Origin: Deltaproteobacteria bacterium
GTDB taxonomy: Bacteria; Desulfobacterota; Binatia; UBA9968
DNA: 33,648 bases
Direction: 5' to 3'
NCBI GenBank assembly: GCA_016180805.1
Contig: JACPAM010000274.1
Span: 1 to 33,648 of the forward strand
Under the pieces are notes generated by a model. It was not told the DNA's origin and ran no database searches. It worked only from the letters and a program-made list of their open reading frames with translations. Both the position numbers and the translations under genes were made by a program. Shown here one piece after another: positions 26,669-33,648 of this stretch; within the stretch, counting starts at the first letter, position 1, and every line of letters begins with the position of its first letter.

Positions 26669-28864
26669 ATGAAGAGGATCACGACTCGCGGCGAAAAGAA
26701 CAAGCCCCCAACGGAACAAGCGCCCCCGCGAAAAGCCAAGGACGGCCCCCGGCCGCCGGTAGAGAGGGCCTTACAGCGCGAAATCCTCTTCGAGCGGCAT
26801 CCGCTCCCGATGTGGGTTTTCGATGAAAAGACGCTCAGGATTCTCGCCGTCAACGAAGCCGCGGTCGGCCATTACGGTTATACGCGGGAAGAGTTTCTTT
26901 CCATGTCCGTCCAAGACATCCGTCCACCGGAACACGTGCCCGCGTTGCTCAAATACTTACATGAGCAAGAACAATCGAAGCCGCCACGAGGCTTAGGCCG
27001 AACCGAACCTTGGGTGCACCGGAAAAAAGATGGGACGCTGATTGACGTCGAGATTAGCTGGAGCCGAATCTCCCTTCAGGGGCGGAGCGCGATACTCGCG
27101 ATGGCCCACGACGTCACGGAGCGCCGCAAGAATCAGGAGCAGATAGAGCAGCACCTTGACCGCCTGCGGATCCTCCACGAGATCAGCGCTGCAGTTACAA
27201 CCAGCTTGGATCTGAATACGGTCCTAGAATTTTTTCTAAGAAAGGCCAACCGGCTTCTCCCCTATTCGGTCTTTACCATCAGGCTATGGAATGAAAAGCA
27301 ACAAGCCTTGGAACCGGTCATTTGCCGCAACCTCAACGAACGGGAGTGGAAAGCCCAGTCGGGAATAAGCAGGGGGCTGACCACGGTGCCATTCGAAACC
27401 AACGAACCCCTTGCTATTAGGCGGATTGACATGGATCCACGAGCGAGCCGGCCAGAGTTCGCAAGAAAACAAGGGCTGGTCTCCTACCTGGGAGTTCCCC
27501 TGAGCGTCAAGGGAGAAGTGATTGGAGTTCTGTCCACCTACACGAGAGAAGAACACCGGTTCAGCGGCGAGGAAATCGAGTTTTTTTCGACCCTGGCAAG
27601 CCAGGTGGCGTTCGCGATCCATAACGCAAAAATTTACGAGCAGGCGCAGCAGGCGCTAAAGCGCATGCACGCGCTCTACGAAGTGAACGCAGCCATCACC
27701 CCACTGTTAGAGGTGGGGGCAGTTCTTGACACGCTATTAAAAAAAGCCGCTGAGCTCCTTCCCTATGCCACCGTGACGATTCGCGTATTTAATAAAGACA
27801 CGGGCAAACTCGATGCGGCGGCTTGCTGGAATATCGACGAAGAGGAATGGAAATCGGAAGAGGCCAACCCCCCTCATGGCTTTGCCAGCGCGGTCTTCGA
27901 GACCAAAGCTCCGATCATCATCCGCAACGTCCAGACGGACCCTATTGTACAGAACCATGACCTGTTTCGCAGACACGGCCTGGTCTCCTGCGTCGGCGTG
28001 CCGCTGGTCAGCCAAGAGGAAATCCTGGGCACCATAACCTTTTACACAAAGGAGGAGCGTGAATTCAGCGCCGAAGAGGTCGAATTCCTCTCCACGCTGG
28101 CCGGTTTGGCCGGGATCGCGGTGCAGAAATCCCGGCTATACCAGGAGATCAAAAAGACCGCGCAAGAACTTCAGAAAGCCAACCGGGTCAAGGACGAGTT
28201 TTTGAGCGTCGTTTCTCATGAGCTTCGGACACCGCTGAATGTGGTCATGGGATACGCCGGAATCATCAAGGACAAGATTTTCGGCGAGATCAACTCCCAA
28301 CAGCACGAAGCTTTGGGAAAGATCCTGGCTCGAACCAATGACCAGTTGACGCTGGTCAATAACATTTTGTACGCGACCGCACTGGAATCGAGCGACCTGC
28401 AAAACAAGATTTTTGCCGTATCTATGGGCGACTTCTTTGAGCAGTTAAAGGAGGCCTACCAGTTTCCCGTGGGCAAAGAGGTCACCCTCAACTGGAATCT
28501 CCCGCCGCGGGGGTTAGTCGTCAACACAGACCCGGACAAGCTGAAGCATGTCCTTCAGAACCTTATTGATAACGCCATCAAGTTTACCGAAAAAGGCAGC
28601 GTGACCGTCTCCTCCCGGGTCCGCCCGGGGAGCAGGGAGCTTCAAATCCGGGTCGCCGATACCGGCATCGGTTTAACCAAGGAGCAGATGTCTCTGATCT
28701 TCGAGAAGTTTTACCAGCTCGACGGCTCGCAGACGAGACTCTACGGCGGCGTGGGACTGGGACTTTACATCGTAAAGAGATTTACCGAGATGCTGGGCGG
28801 AAACATCGAAGTGGAAAGCGCAGTTGGGAAGGGCTCGACCTTCACCGTGACGATCCCGTGCTAG
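26669..28864 (+). CDS. PAS-GAF-GAF-HisKA-HATPase sensor histidine kinase
   Basis: PAS domain, two tandem GAF domains of the same family as the upstream kinase, VVSHELRTPLNVVMGYAG, LIDNAIKF, GVGLGLYIVKRF. Confidence 0.93.
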   Translation: MKRITTRGEKNKPPTEQAPPRKAKDGPRPPVERALQREILFERHPLPMWVFDEKTLRILAVNEAAVGHYGYTREEFLSMSVQDIRPPEHVPALLKYLHEQEQSKPPRGLGRTEPWVHRKKDGTLIDVEISWSRISLQGRSAILAMAHDVTERRKNQEQIEQHLDRLRILHEISAAVTTSLDLNTVLEFFLRKANRLLPYSVFTIRLWNEKQQALEPVICRNLNEREWKAQSGISRGLTTVPFETNEPLAIRRIDMDPRASRPEFARKQGLVSYLGVPLSVKGEVIGVLSTYTREEHRFSGEEIEFFSTLASQVAFAIHNAKIYEQAQQALKRMHALYEVNAAITPLLEVGAVLDTLLKKAAELLPYATVTIRVFNKDTGKLDAAACWNIDEEEWKSEEANPPHGFASAVFETKAPIIIRNVQTDPIVQNHDLFRRHGLVSCVGVPLVSQEEILGTITFYTKEEREFSAEEVEFLSTLAGLAGIAVQKSRLYQEIKKTAQELQKANRVKDEFLSVVSHELRTPLNVVMGYAGIIKDKIFGEINSQQHEALGKILARTNDQLTLVNNILYATALESSDLQNKIFAVSMGDFFEQLKEAYQFPVGKEVTLNWNLPPRGLVVNTDPDKLKHVLQNLIDNAIKFTEKGSVTVSSRVRPGSRELQIRVADTGIGLTKEQMSLIFEKFYQLDGSQTRLYGGVGLGLYIVKRFTEMLGGNIEVESAVGKGSTFTVTIPC

Positions 28865-28874
28865 TCACAGTAAG

Positions 28875-28909
28875 AGTGGTCGGGGTCAGGTAACCTGACC
28901 CTAACCACT
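28875..28909. repeat. Near-perfect 35-nt palindrome (REP-like)
   Basis: AGTGGTCGGGGTCAGGT-A-ACCTGACCCTAACCACT; 15 of 17 arm positions complementary. Confidence 0.7.
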
Positions 28910-29131
28910 ACGTATCTTCTTGAGTCAGAAAGTATCAGAATACGACGTATATGAGATAGACATCTCAGTATGAGACGGTTCTTTTTGCAAGGTAAAGATC
29001 GGTCTGGAGCGGCGCCAAGACTGTCTGCTGTAATAATTCTCTTTATTTTTTAAGGGATTACCATTTGGTCACGAAGGAAACTCACGATTGGCATGGAAGC
29101 TGCGAAACAGCCAAAACTAGAGGCGTCGATT

Positions 29132-29584
29132 ATGAAGCTACGAAAACACGGCCAAGACGATTCTGGTTTTACGCTGTTGGAGGTGTTAGTCGCGATCTCC
29201 ATCGCAGTAGCGCTGATGGCGATTGCAGTGCCCGGTTTCTTATCATGGCTGCCGACGCTTCGACTTTCGTCTGCCGCGCGTCAGGTCGCTACGGATCTTC
29301 AGGTAGCGCGCATGAAGGCAATTTCGCAGAATAATTCTAACACGGTTTCGTTCAATACCACGGATGGGACTTATTCTTTTAGTCTAGGCGCGGAGTCGCG
29401 CAATCTGAATGAACTTTATCCGGGGACATCGATCGTATCCGTCTCGCCGTCAAATCCGGTTTTTTATTCTCGCGGCACTGCGAATGCCGGGATAACCATC
29501 ACTCTAAGTAACGGCGGGGCGCACAAGGTGGTGTGCGTGAAGCCTGTGGGACGGGTCAACATCGCGGACACCACCTGCGTCTGA
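29132..29584 (+). CDS. GspH/FimT-type pseudopilin
   Basis: Type III signal DDSGFTLLEVLVAISIAVALMAIAVPGFLSWLP, then AARQVATDLQVARMKAISQNNSNTVSF. Likely ATG at 29132. Confidence 0.85.
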   Translation: MKLRKHGQDDSGFTLLEVLVAISIAVALMAIAVPGFLSWLPTLRLSSAARQVATDLQVARMKAISQNNSNTVSFNTTDGTYSFSLGAESRNLNELYPGTSIVSVSPSNPVFYSRGTANAGITITLSNGGAHKVVCVKPVGRVNIADTTCV

Positions 29585-29951
29585 TCTCGCGAACCAGCGG
29601 CGAGGAGCAACCCGCTTACTTCCTGGTTTTTCCCCGGCTTCGCTGAAGACACTGCTGTAGCTCCGTTCCAAGAGCCACCTGCGCGGCCTTTAACGCTTTC
29701 GTGCCCCGGCTTTCCGTAAAGCAAGACAAAACTCCGAGAGCTCGAAGGCAAGCCGTAGCCGCGCGCCTGGAGTAGGAGGGATGGTTGTCCTCGACTTAAC
29801 CGATGACGGCCGAGGTCGCCGCCGCTGGCGTAACGGAAGCAGACCTACATCGCGGTGCTGTCGTCGTGGGGCCATCCTTTTCTAACCGTAGCATAGCGAT
29901 AGGCCGCTTTCCAAGCACGTTCCACGGCATGCCATTCAACCTCAGCCTGCA

Positions 29952-30212
29952 TTAGCGCCGGCGGAAAAGGTTAAGAAAAATCACCTCATCGGCATCCACG
30001 TCAAAAGCAAGGTGGACTACGAATGGGTCGGATCGCGCAAGCCAGCTCGGACGCTGGGGATCGTAAAAAGACTGGACACGCTGCACGCCCTGCGGGTCAC
30101 CGATCACCGCAGCCAAAAGAGCATCCAAAATATCCTCATCGGCAGGACTCATGCCGGACTCCAGGGCCCGGAAATCCCGCAGGAACTGACGCGCGAGAGT
30201 ATAGCGCTTCAA
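29952..30212 (-). CDS. RelE/ParE-like type II toxin
   Basis: 86-aa [17 protein letters not shown]...; ATGA overlap with the upstream Phd/YefM-like antitoxin. Confidence 0.65.
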   Translation of the reverse strand: MKRYTLARQFLRDFRALESGMSPADEDILDALLAAVIGDPQGVQRVQSFYDPQRPSWLARSDPFVVHLAFDVDADEVIFLNLFRRR

Positions 30213-30523
30213 ACCCCTGCTCGACGGCGGGACGGCCTACGGGCGAGGCCCCGCAGTGAGCGCACGGTCAGGGGACCTCGCTTTGGAGGGCGAATAATCT
30301 TTCCATGCTGGAGTTCGCTCCATGCCTGGTGAAGGGCCGCCTGACGTCCCGGGTCCTGGAGCACCCAAGCCAAGTCCTCTAAAAGAGCATAACGCTCAAA
30401 ATTCACGAGAACGGCCTTGGGTTGTCCACGTTTGGTAAGGACCACACGATCGCCCTTTTGTAGCTGCTCCACCAGGTCCAGCAGCTCCTTGCGTGCCTCG
30501 GTTACATTAAGGTAGCGCTCCAT
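30209..30523 (-). CDS. Phd/YefM-like antitoxin
   Basis: [54 protein letters not shown] at 30523 preceded by AGAAGG. Confidence 0.8.
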   Translation of the reverse strand: MERYLNVTEARKELLDLVEQLQKGDRVVLTKRGQPKAVLVNFERYALLEDLAWVLQDPGRQAALHQAWSELQHGKIIRPPKRGPLTVRSLRGLARRPSRRRAGV

Positions 30524-30556
30524 ACAGCCTTCTCTCTGTACAGTTTGATGAGCATG

Positions 30557-30585
30557 AGTATAGACACTCGGTCTGACCGTGTCAA
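30557..30585 (-). promoter_or_regulatory. Toxin-antitoxin promoter with palindromic operator in the spacer
   Basis: Minus strand TTGACA (30585-30580), 17-nt spacer, TATACT (30562-30557). Inverted repeat GACACtCGGTC/GACCGTGTC spans 30563-30583. Confidence 0.75.
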
Positions 30586-30635
30586 ACAAGTTTCCCGAAG
30601 CGGTTTCTCAGCACTCAGCCGGTTCAGCCCAGGCG

Positions 30636-30862
30636 GTAGCCAGCGACCAGGGGTGAGGGGCCGGGGATCCCTTTGTGTTCGAAAGGTTCTGCCAGGTGGA
30701 CAGATGCTCCATGGAGGTGTGGGGATGGACCTTCACATCGTAAAGAGATTTACCGAGATGCTGAGCGGCAGCGTTGACGTGGAAAGCAAAGTTGGGAAAG
30801 GCTCGACCTTCACGGTGAGAATACCGTATGAGACACCGCAGAGAAGAGGCAACAGGCAATAG
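30636..30862 (+). pseudogene. Decayed C-terminal fragment of a histidine kinase HATPase domain
   Basis: [34 protein letters not shown], near-identical in DNA to 28760-28860 of the intact kinase. The upstream match [10 protein letters not shown] (cf. LIFEKFYQLD) lies in a different frame. Confidence 0.8.
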
Positions 30863-30892
30863 GCTGTGAAGTTAGATTCAACTTCACTCTGT

Positions 30893-30921
30893 TTGAAAAT
30901 CCCTTGTAATATCTGTATAAT
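30893..30921 (+). promoter_or_regulatory. sigma70-like promoter of candidate small RNA
   Basis: TTGAAA (30893-30898), 17-nt spacer, TATAAT (30916-30921). Confidence 0.65.
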
Positions 30922-30927
30922 TTGCCG

Positions 30928-31038
30928 TGAGCTTTTGCTCCCAAAAGACTAGGATTGATCCGCCGAGCTTTCGGTTGGAATCGCACCCCGGATGGTTTAA
31001 GAAAAAGCCCGACTGGATCGTTCCAGCCGGGCTTTTTT
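30928..31038 (+). ncRNA. Candidate small RNA (~110 nt), promoter to intrinsic terminator
   Basis: Lies between a consensus-like promoter and a strong terminator with no credible ORF. Contains short hairpins GAGC-TTTT-GCTC and CCGA-GCTT-TCGG. Confidence 0.5.
31002..31038 (+). terminator. Rho-independent terminator
   Basis: AAAAGCCCGaCTGGA-TCGT-TCCAGcCGGGCTTTTTT; 14/15 bp stem plus U-tract. Confidence 0.85.
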
Positions 31039-31174
31039 ATGATGTGCTTTCGGGTTTCAGGCTTCAGCGTATCCGTGTCCGTTCTGAACCACCCAGCCAC
31101 CATTTTGGCAAACGGTCTTGCCCATCACATGTTTTCGACATTCCACGCTCGTCTGCTGTCGAGCTAAAATTTAA

Positions 31175-31342
31175 CCACTAATTGTGCTGACCAACTACCC
31201 CTGCCCTCAGTGCCGTCAAGCCAGCATGGATGCCGGCGCGGATTTCTTTTTCGACAAGTCACCGGAATTCGAAAAACTCAGCGACGCCCTTCAAGGGCTG
31301 ATGCGGGATCCTAAAATGCGGGCCGGCGCAAAATCGGCGTAA
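31175..31342 (+). pseudogene. C-terminal fragment of a response-regulator receiver domain
   Basis: PLIVLTNYPCPQCRQASMDAGADFFFDKSPEFEKLSDALQGLMRDPKMRAGAKSA*, resembling the beta4-beta5/K region of receiver domains. In-frame TAA immediately upstream (31172). Confidence 0.6.
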
Positions 31343-31358
31343 ACCGAGGTTGAGACGC

Positions 31359-31811
31359 ATGAACAGTGGTAACCATCTCGTCGTTTTTACCCTCGACGAT
31401 CAGAGGTACGGACTGCATCTCTCCCCCGTGGAAAGAATTGCTCGCGTTGTGGACATCACCCCCTTGCCGAAAGCACCGGACATCGTCGTGGGCGTGGTGA
31501 ATGTTCACGGACAAATCGTTCCCGTCCTCGACATCCGCAAGCGTTTCCGCTTGCCCGAGAGAGCGGTAAGAGCCAGCGACCGCCTTCTGATTGCGCAGAC
31601 ACCGAGACGGACAGTGGCCTTTCTTGTGGACATGGTGAGCGAAGTCATCGAGCTGTCGGAGGAAACGATAATTGCGGCGGCAAAGATCGTACCCGGAATG
31701 GAGTACATAGAGGGAGTGGCAAAGTTGAAAGACGGGCTGATCCTTATCCACGACATCGATAAATTTCTTTCCCTGGATGAGGAAAAGGTCCTGAGCGGAG
31801 CGCTGGGATAG
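31359..31811 (+). CDS. CheW-like chemotaxis coupling protein
   Basis: VVFTLDDQRYGLHLSPVERIARVVDITPLPKAPDIVVGVVNVHGQIVPVLDIRKRF. Confidence 0.93.
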   Translation: MNSGNHLVVFTLDDQRYGLHLSPVERIARVVDITPLPKAPDIVVGVVNVHGQIVPVLDIRKRFRLPERAVRASDRLLIAQTPRRTVAFLVDMVSEVIELSEETIIAAAKIVPGMEYIEGVAKLKDGLILIHDIDKFLSLDEEKVLSGALG

Positions 31812-31881
31812 TTCCAAGCTTGGCGTTTTGCGTTTGAGGTTAAGAGCTGCGACTCGCAACTTGAAACTGGAAGCGAGAAAG

Positions 31882-33339
31882 ATGGAACACCTGTCGGAAA
31901 TACTGCTCTCTCGCCTGAGCGACTTCATCGCTAATCACATAGGATTGTATTTCCCGGAGGCGCGCTGGCGCGACCTGGAGCGAGGCATCCACGCCGCCGC
32001 GAGGGAGTTCGAATTCGACAGCGCGGAAGCATGTGTCCAATGGCTCATGTCCGCTCCCTTAACGAGACTGCAAATAGAGGTCTTGGCAAGCCATCTCACC
32101 GTCGGGGAGACCTATTTTCTCCGCGACAGAAAAACTTTCACGGCCCTTGAGGAAGAGATTCTGCCGCAACTGATTCGCTCCCGCAGAGGCGGTGAACGAC
32201 AGTTAAGGATCTGGAGCGCCGGGGGCTGCACGGGCGAAGAGGCTTATTCGATCGCCATGCTGTTCGACAGGATTCTCCCGGACGTAGCGAATTGGCACGT
32301 CACGATTTTGGCGACCGATATCAACCCGCGATTCCTCCGCCACGCCGCCGGCGGTAGCTACAACCACTGGTCCTTTCGCGACACTCCATCGTGGATGAAG
32401 GAGAGATACTTCCAGGAGAGGAAGAGCAGCCGCTTCGAGATCTTACCCCGGATCAAGCGAATGGTGACCTTTTCCTATCTCAACCTGGCGGAAGATAGCT
32501 ACCCGTCCCTTACGAACAATACCAATGCGATGGACCTGATTCTCTGCCGCAATGTCCTGATGTATTTCGCTCCAGACACGGTAAGAAAGGTCGTTGGAAA
32601 TCTCTATCGCTGCCTAGTGGACGGAGGCTGGCTGATCGTTAGTCCGACAGAGGTTTCCCATACCCTTTTTGGCCAGTTCGTGACGATTAATTTCTGCGGC
32701 ATGACCTTCTATCGAAAGGCTCAGAGTCTCGACTTGCAGGTTCCTACTTTCGAGTTCCGGCCTTTCTTGCCAGAAACGAAACTTGAAACTCCAAATATCG
32801 AAGTGGAGCCTGGTCTGGGAACTCTACCTCCAATGTCAGAAGTGGGAATCCCTGGGCGCGCACCTAGCCCCTCGGACAACTCGAAACCTGAAACCTCCTA
32901 CTCGCAGCCTGAGCCTAATCCGTACACCGAAGCCGTATCACTTTACGAGCAAGGCCAGTATTCCGCGGCGGTTCAAAAACTCGAAGAGCTTGTTATTCGT
33001 GGCCCCAACAGGCCTGAAGTCATGGCTCTTCTAGCCCGGACCCACGCCAATCAGGGAAAGCTCACGGAGGCGCAAGAGTGGTCTGAGAAGGCCATCGCCA
33101 CGGATAAGCTCAACCCTGGGTTTTACTATCTTCGCGCAACTATCCTTCACGAGCAGGGTCGAACTGATGAAGCCAGTCTCGCTTTAAAAAAGGCGCTTTA
33201 CCTTGATCAGAATTTTGTCCTGGCGCATTTTGCCTTGGGAAACATAGCCCGGCAGCAGGGGCGGCACAAAGAGTCGGAAAAATACTTTGGCAATGCTCTA
33301 ACGCTTCTCAAGAGGTTTTGCCGGAGGCAGATGGATTGA
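31882..33339 (+). CDS. CheR-type protein-glutamate methyltransferase with C-terminal TPRs; probable frameshift near 33309 (canonical frame continues to 33413)
   Basis: HLTVGETYFLRDRKTFTALEEEILPQL, IWSAGGCTGEEAYSIAML, DLILCRNVLMYF, followed by TPR repeats. Confidence 0.92.
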   Translation: MEHLSEILLSRLSDFIANHIGLYFPEARWRDLERGIHAAAREFEFDSAEACVQWLMSAPLTRLQIEVLASHLTVGETYFLRDRKTFTALEEEILPQLIRSRRGGERQLRIWSAGGCTGEEAYSIAMLFDRILPDVANWHVTILATDINPRFLRHAAGGSYNHWSFRDTPSWMKERYFQERKSSRFEILPRIKRMVTFSYLNLAEDSYPSLTNNTNAMDLILCRNVLMYFAPDTVRKVVGNLYRCLVDGGWLIVSPTEVSHTLFGQFVTINFCGMTFYRKAQSLDLQVPTFEFRPFLPETKLETPNIEVEPGLGTLPPMSEVGIPGRAPSPSDNSKPETSYSQPEPNPYTEAVSLYEQGQYSAAVQKLEELVIRGPNRPEVMALLARTHANQGKLTEAQEWSEKAIATDKLNPGFYYLRATILHEQGRTDEASLALKKALYLDQNFVLAHFALGNIARQQGRHKESEKYFGNALTLLKRFCRRQMD

Positions 33340-33455
33340 CGGCGGGCAGGCTGGCGGAAGTTATTCAAGCGACGGTAAGCGCAGGAGGATCGGGAACTGG
33401 CGGTCGAGGATAAGCTTATCCGCACCCGCCGACTCCTTTGGTCGAGGAGCCTGAA

Positions 33456-33648
33456 ATGAAAGATGAGAAGGAGATATCGCGAATCCTTAAAGAGAGGGCG
33501 AAACTGCTTGCGCGGGAGCCTAAGAAAGAGGAAGCGAACGCAGAGGCTATCGAGATTCTGGAATTCGCGCTCGCTTATGAGAGCTACGGAGTCGAGACCT
33601 CCTTTGTCCGGGAGGTTTACCCTCTCAAAGAGCTCACGCCGCTGCCGC
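33456..33648 (+). CDS. CheW-like protein, N-terminal part (truncated by window edge)
   Basis: MKDEKEISRILKERAKLLAREPKKEEANAEAIEILEFALAYESYGVETSFVREVYPLKELTPLP, CheW domain start; SD-like GAGGAG upstream. Confidence 0.85.
   Translation, partial: MKDEKEISRILKERAKLLAREPKKEEANAEAIEILEFALAYESYGVETSFVREVYPLKELTPLP

Noticed and set aside
30928-31038. c-di-GMP (GEMM) or fluoride riboswitch
   Set aside because: The conserved core motifs I know for these classes are not present; also, no intact downstream ORF directly follows the terminator.
30810-31103. 97-aa minus-strand ORF across the small RNA candidate
   Set aside because: Reads through a terminator hairpin and repeat words; no domain-like sequence.
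33408-33421. 14-nt perfect palindrome GGATAAGCTTATCC near the cheR 3' end
   Set aside because: Too short to distinguish from chance without genome-wide counts.
1-33648. CRISPR arrays, phage genes, transposase genes, rRNA
   Set aside because: No regularly spaced direct repeats with unique spacers, no structural phage proteins, no transposase motifs and no rRNA signatures were seen.

Overview
A 33.6 kb bacterial chromosomal window from a Gram-negative, moderately GC-rich organism (a Tol-Pal system is present). The lineage cannot be assigned from sequence alone; an uncultivated Desulfobacterota-, Methylomirabilota- or Rokubacteria-like organism is plausible. From about 4 to 23.2 kb it is a dense minus-strand housekeeping block: ilvB-ilvH, tsaB, rseP-dxr-cdsA-uppS-frr-pyrH-tsf-rpsB, rho, rluD, ribF and cpoB-pal-tolB-tolA-tolR-tolQ. 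This is followed on the plus strand by tpiA, secG, tRNA-Leu(GAG), two paralogous PAS/GAF histidine kinases, and an accessory stretch. The accessory stretch holds an orphan pseudopilin, a Phd/RelE-like toxin-antitoxin pair, a decayed kinase fragment, a candidate small RNA and a receiver-domain fragment. The window ends in a CheW-CheR(TPR)-CheW run whose order resembles wspB-wspC-wspD. The most interesting non-gene signals are: (1) a family of intergenic imperfect inverted repeats built from degenerate 7-9 nt words (TGCAAAn, AGTTTTn, AGGCAAt), whose words also occur in the CheR linker; (2) a palindromic repeat apparently inserted in frame in tpiA (SSLDFARDD peptide); (3) a candidate small RNA with its own promoter and terminator between kinase and response-regulator remnants; (4) a 103-bp MITE-like or attenuator-like element between dxr and rseP; (5) two probable single-nucleotide frameshifts (tolA, cheR). 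No computation was run; all homology calls come from reading motifs.
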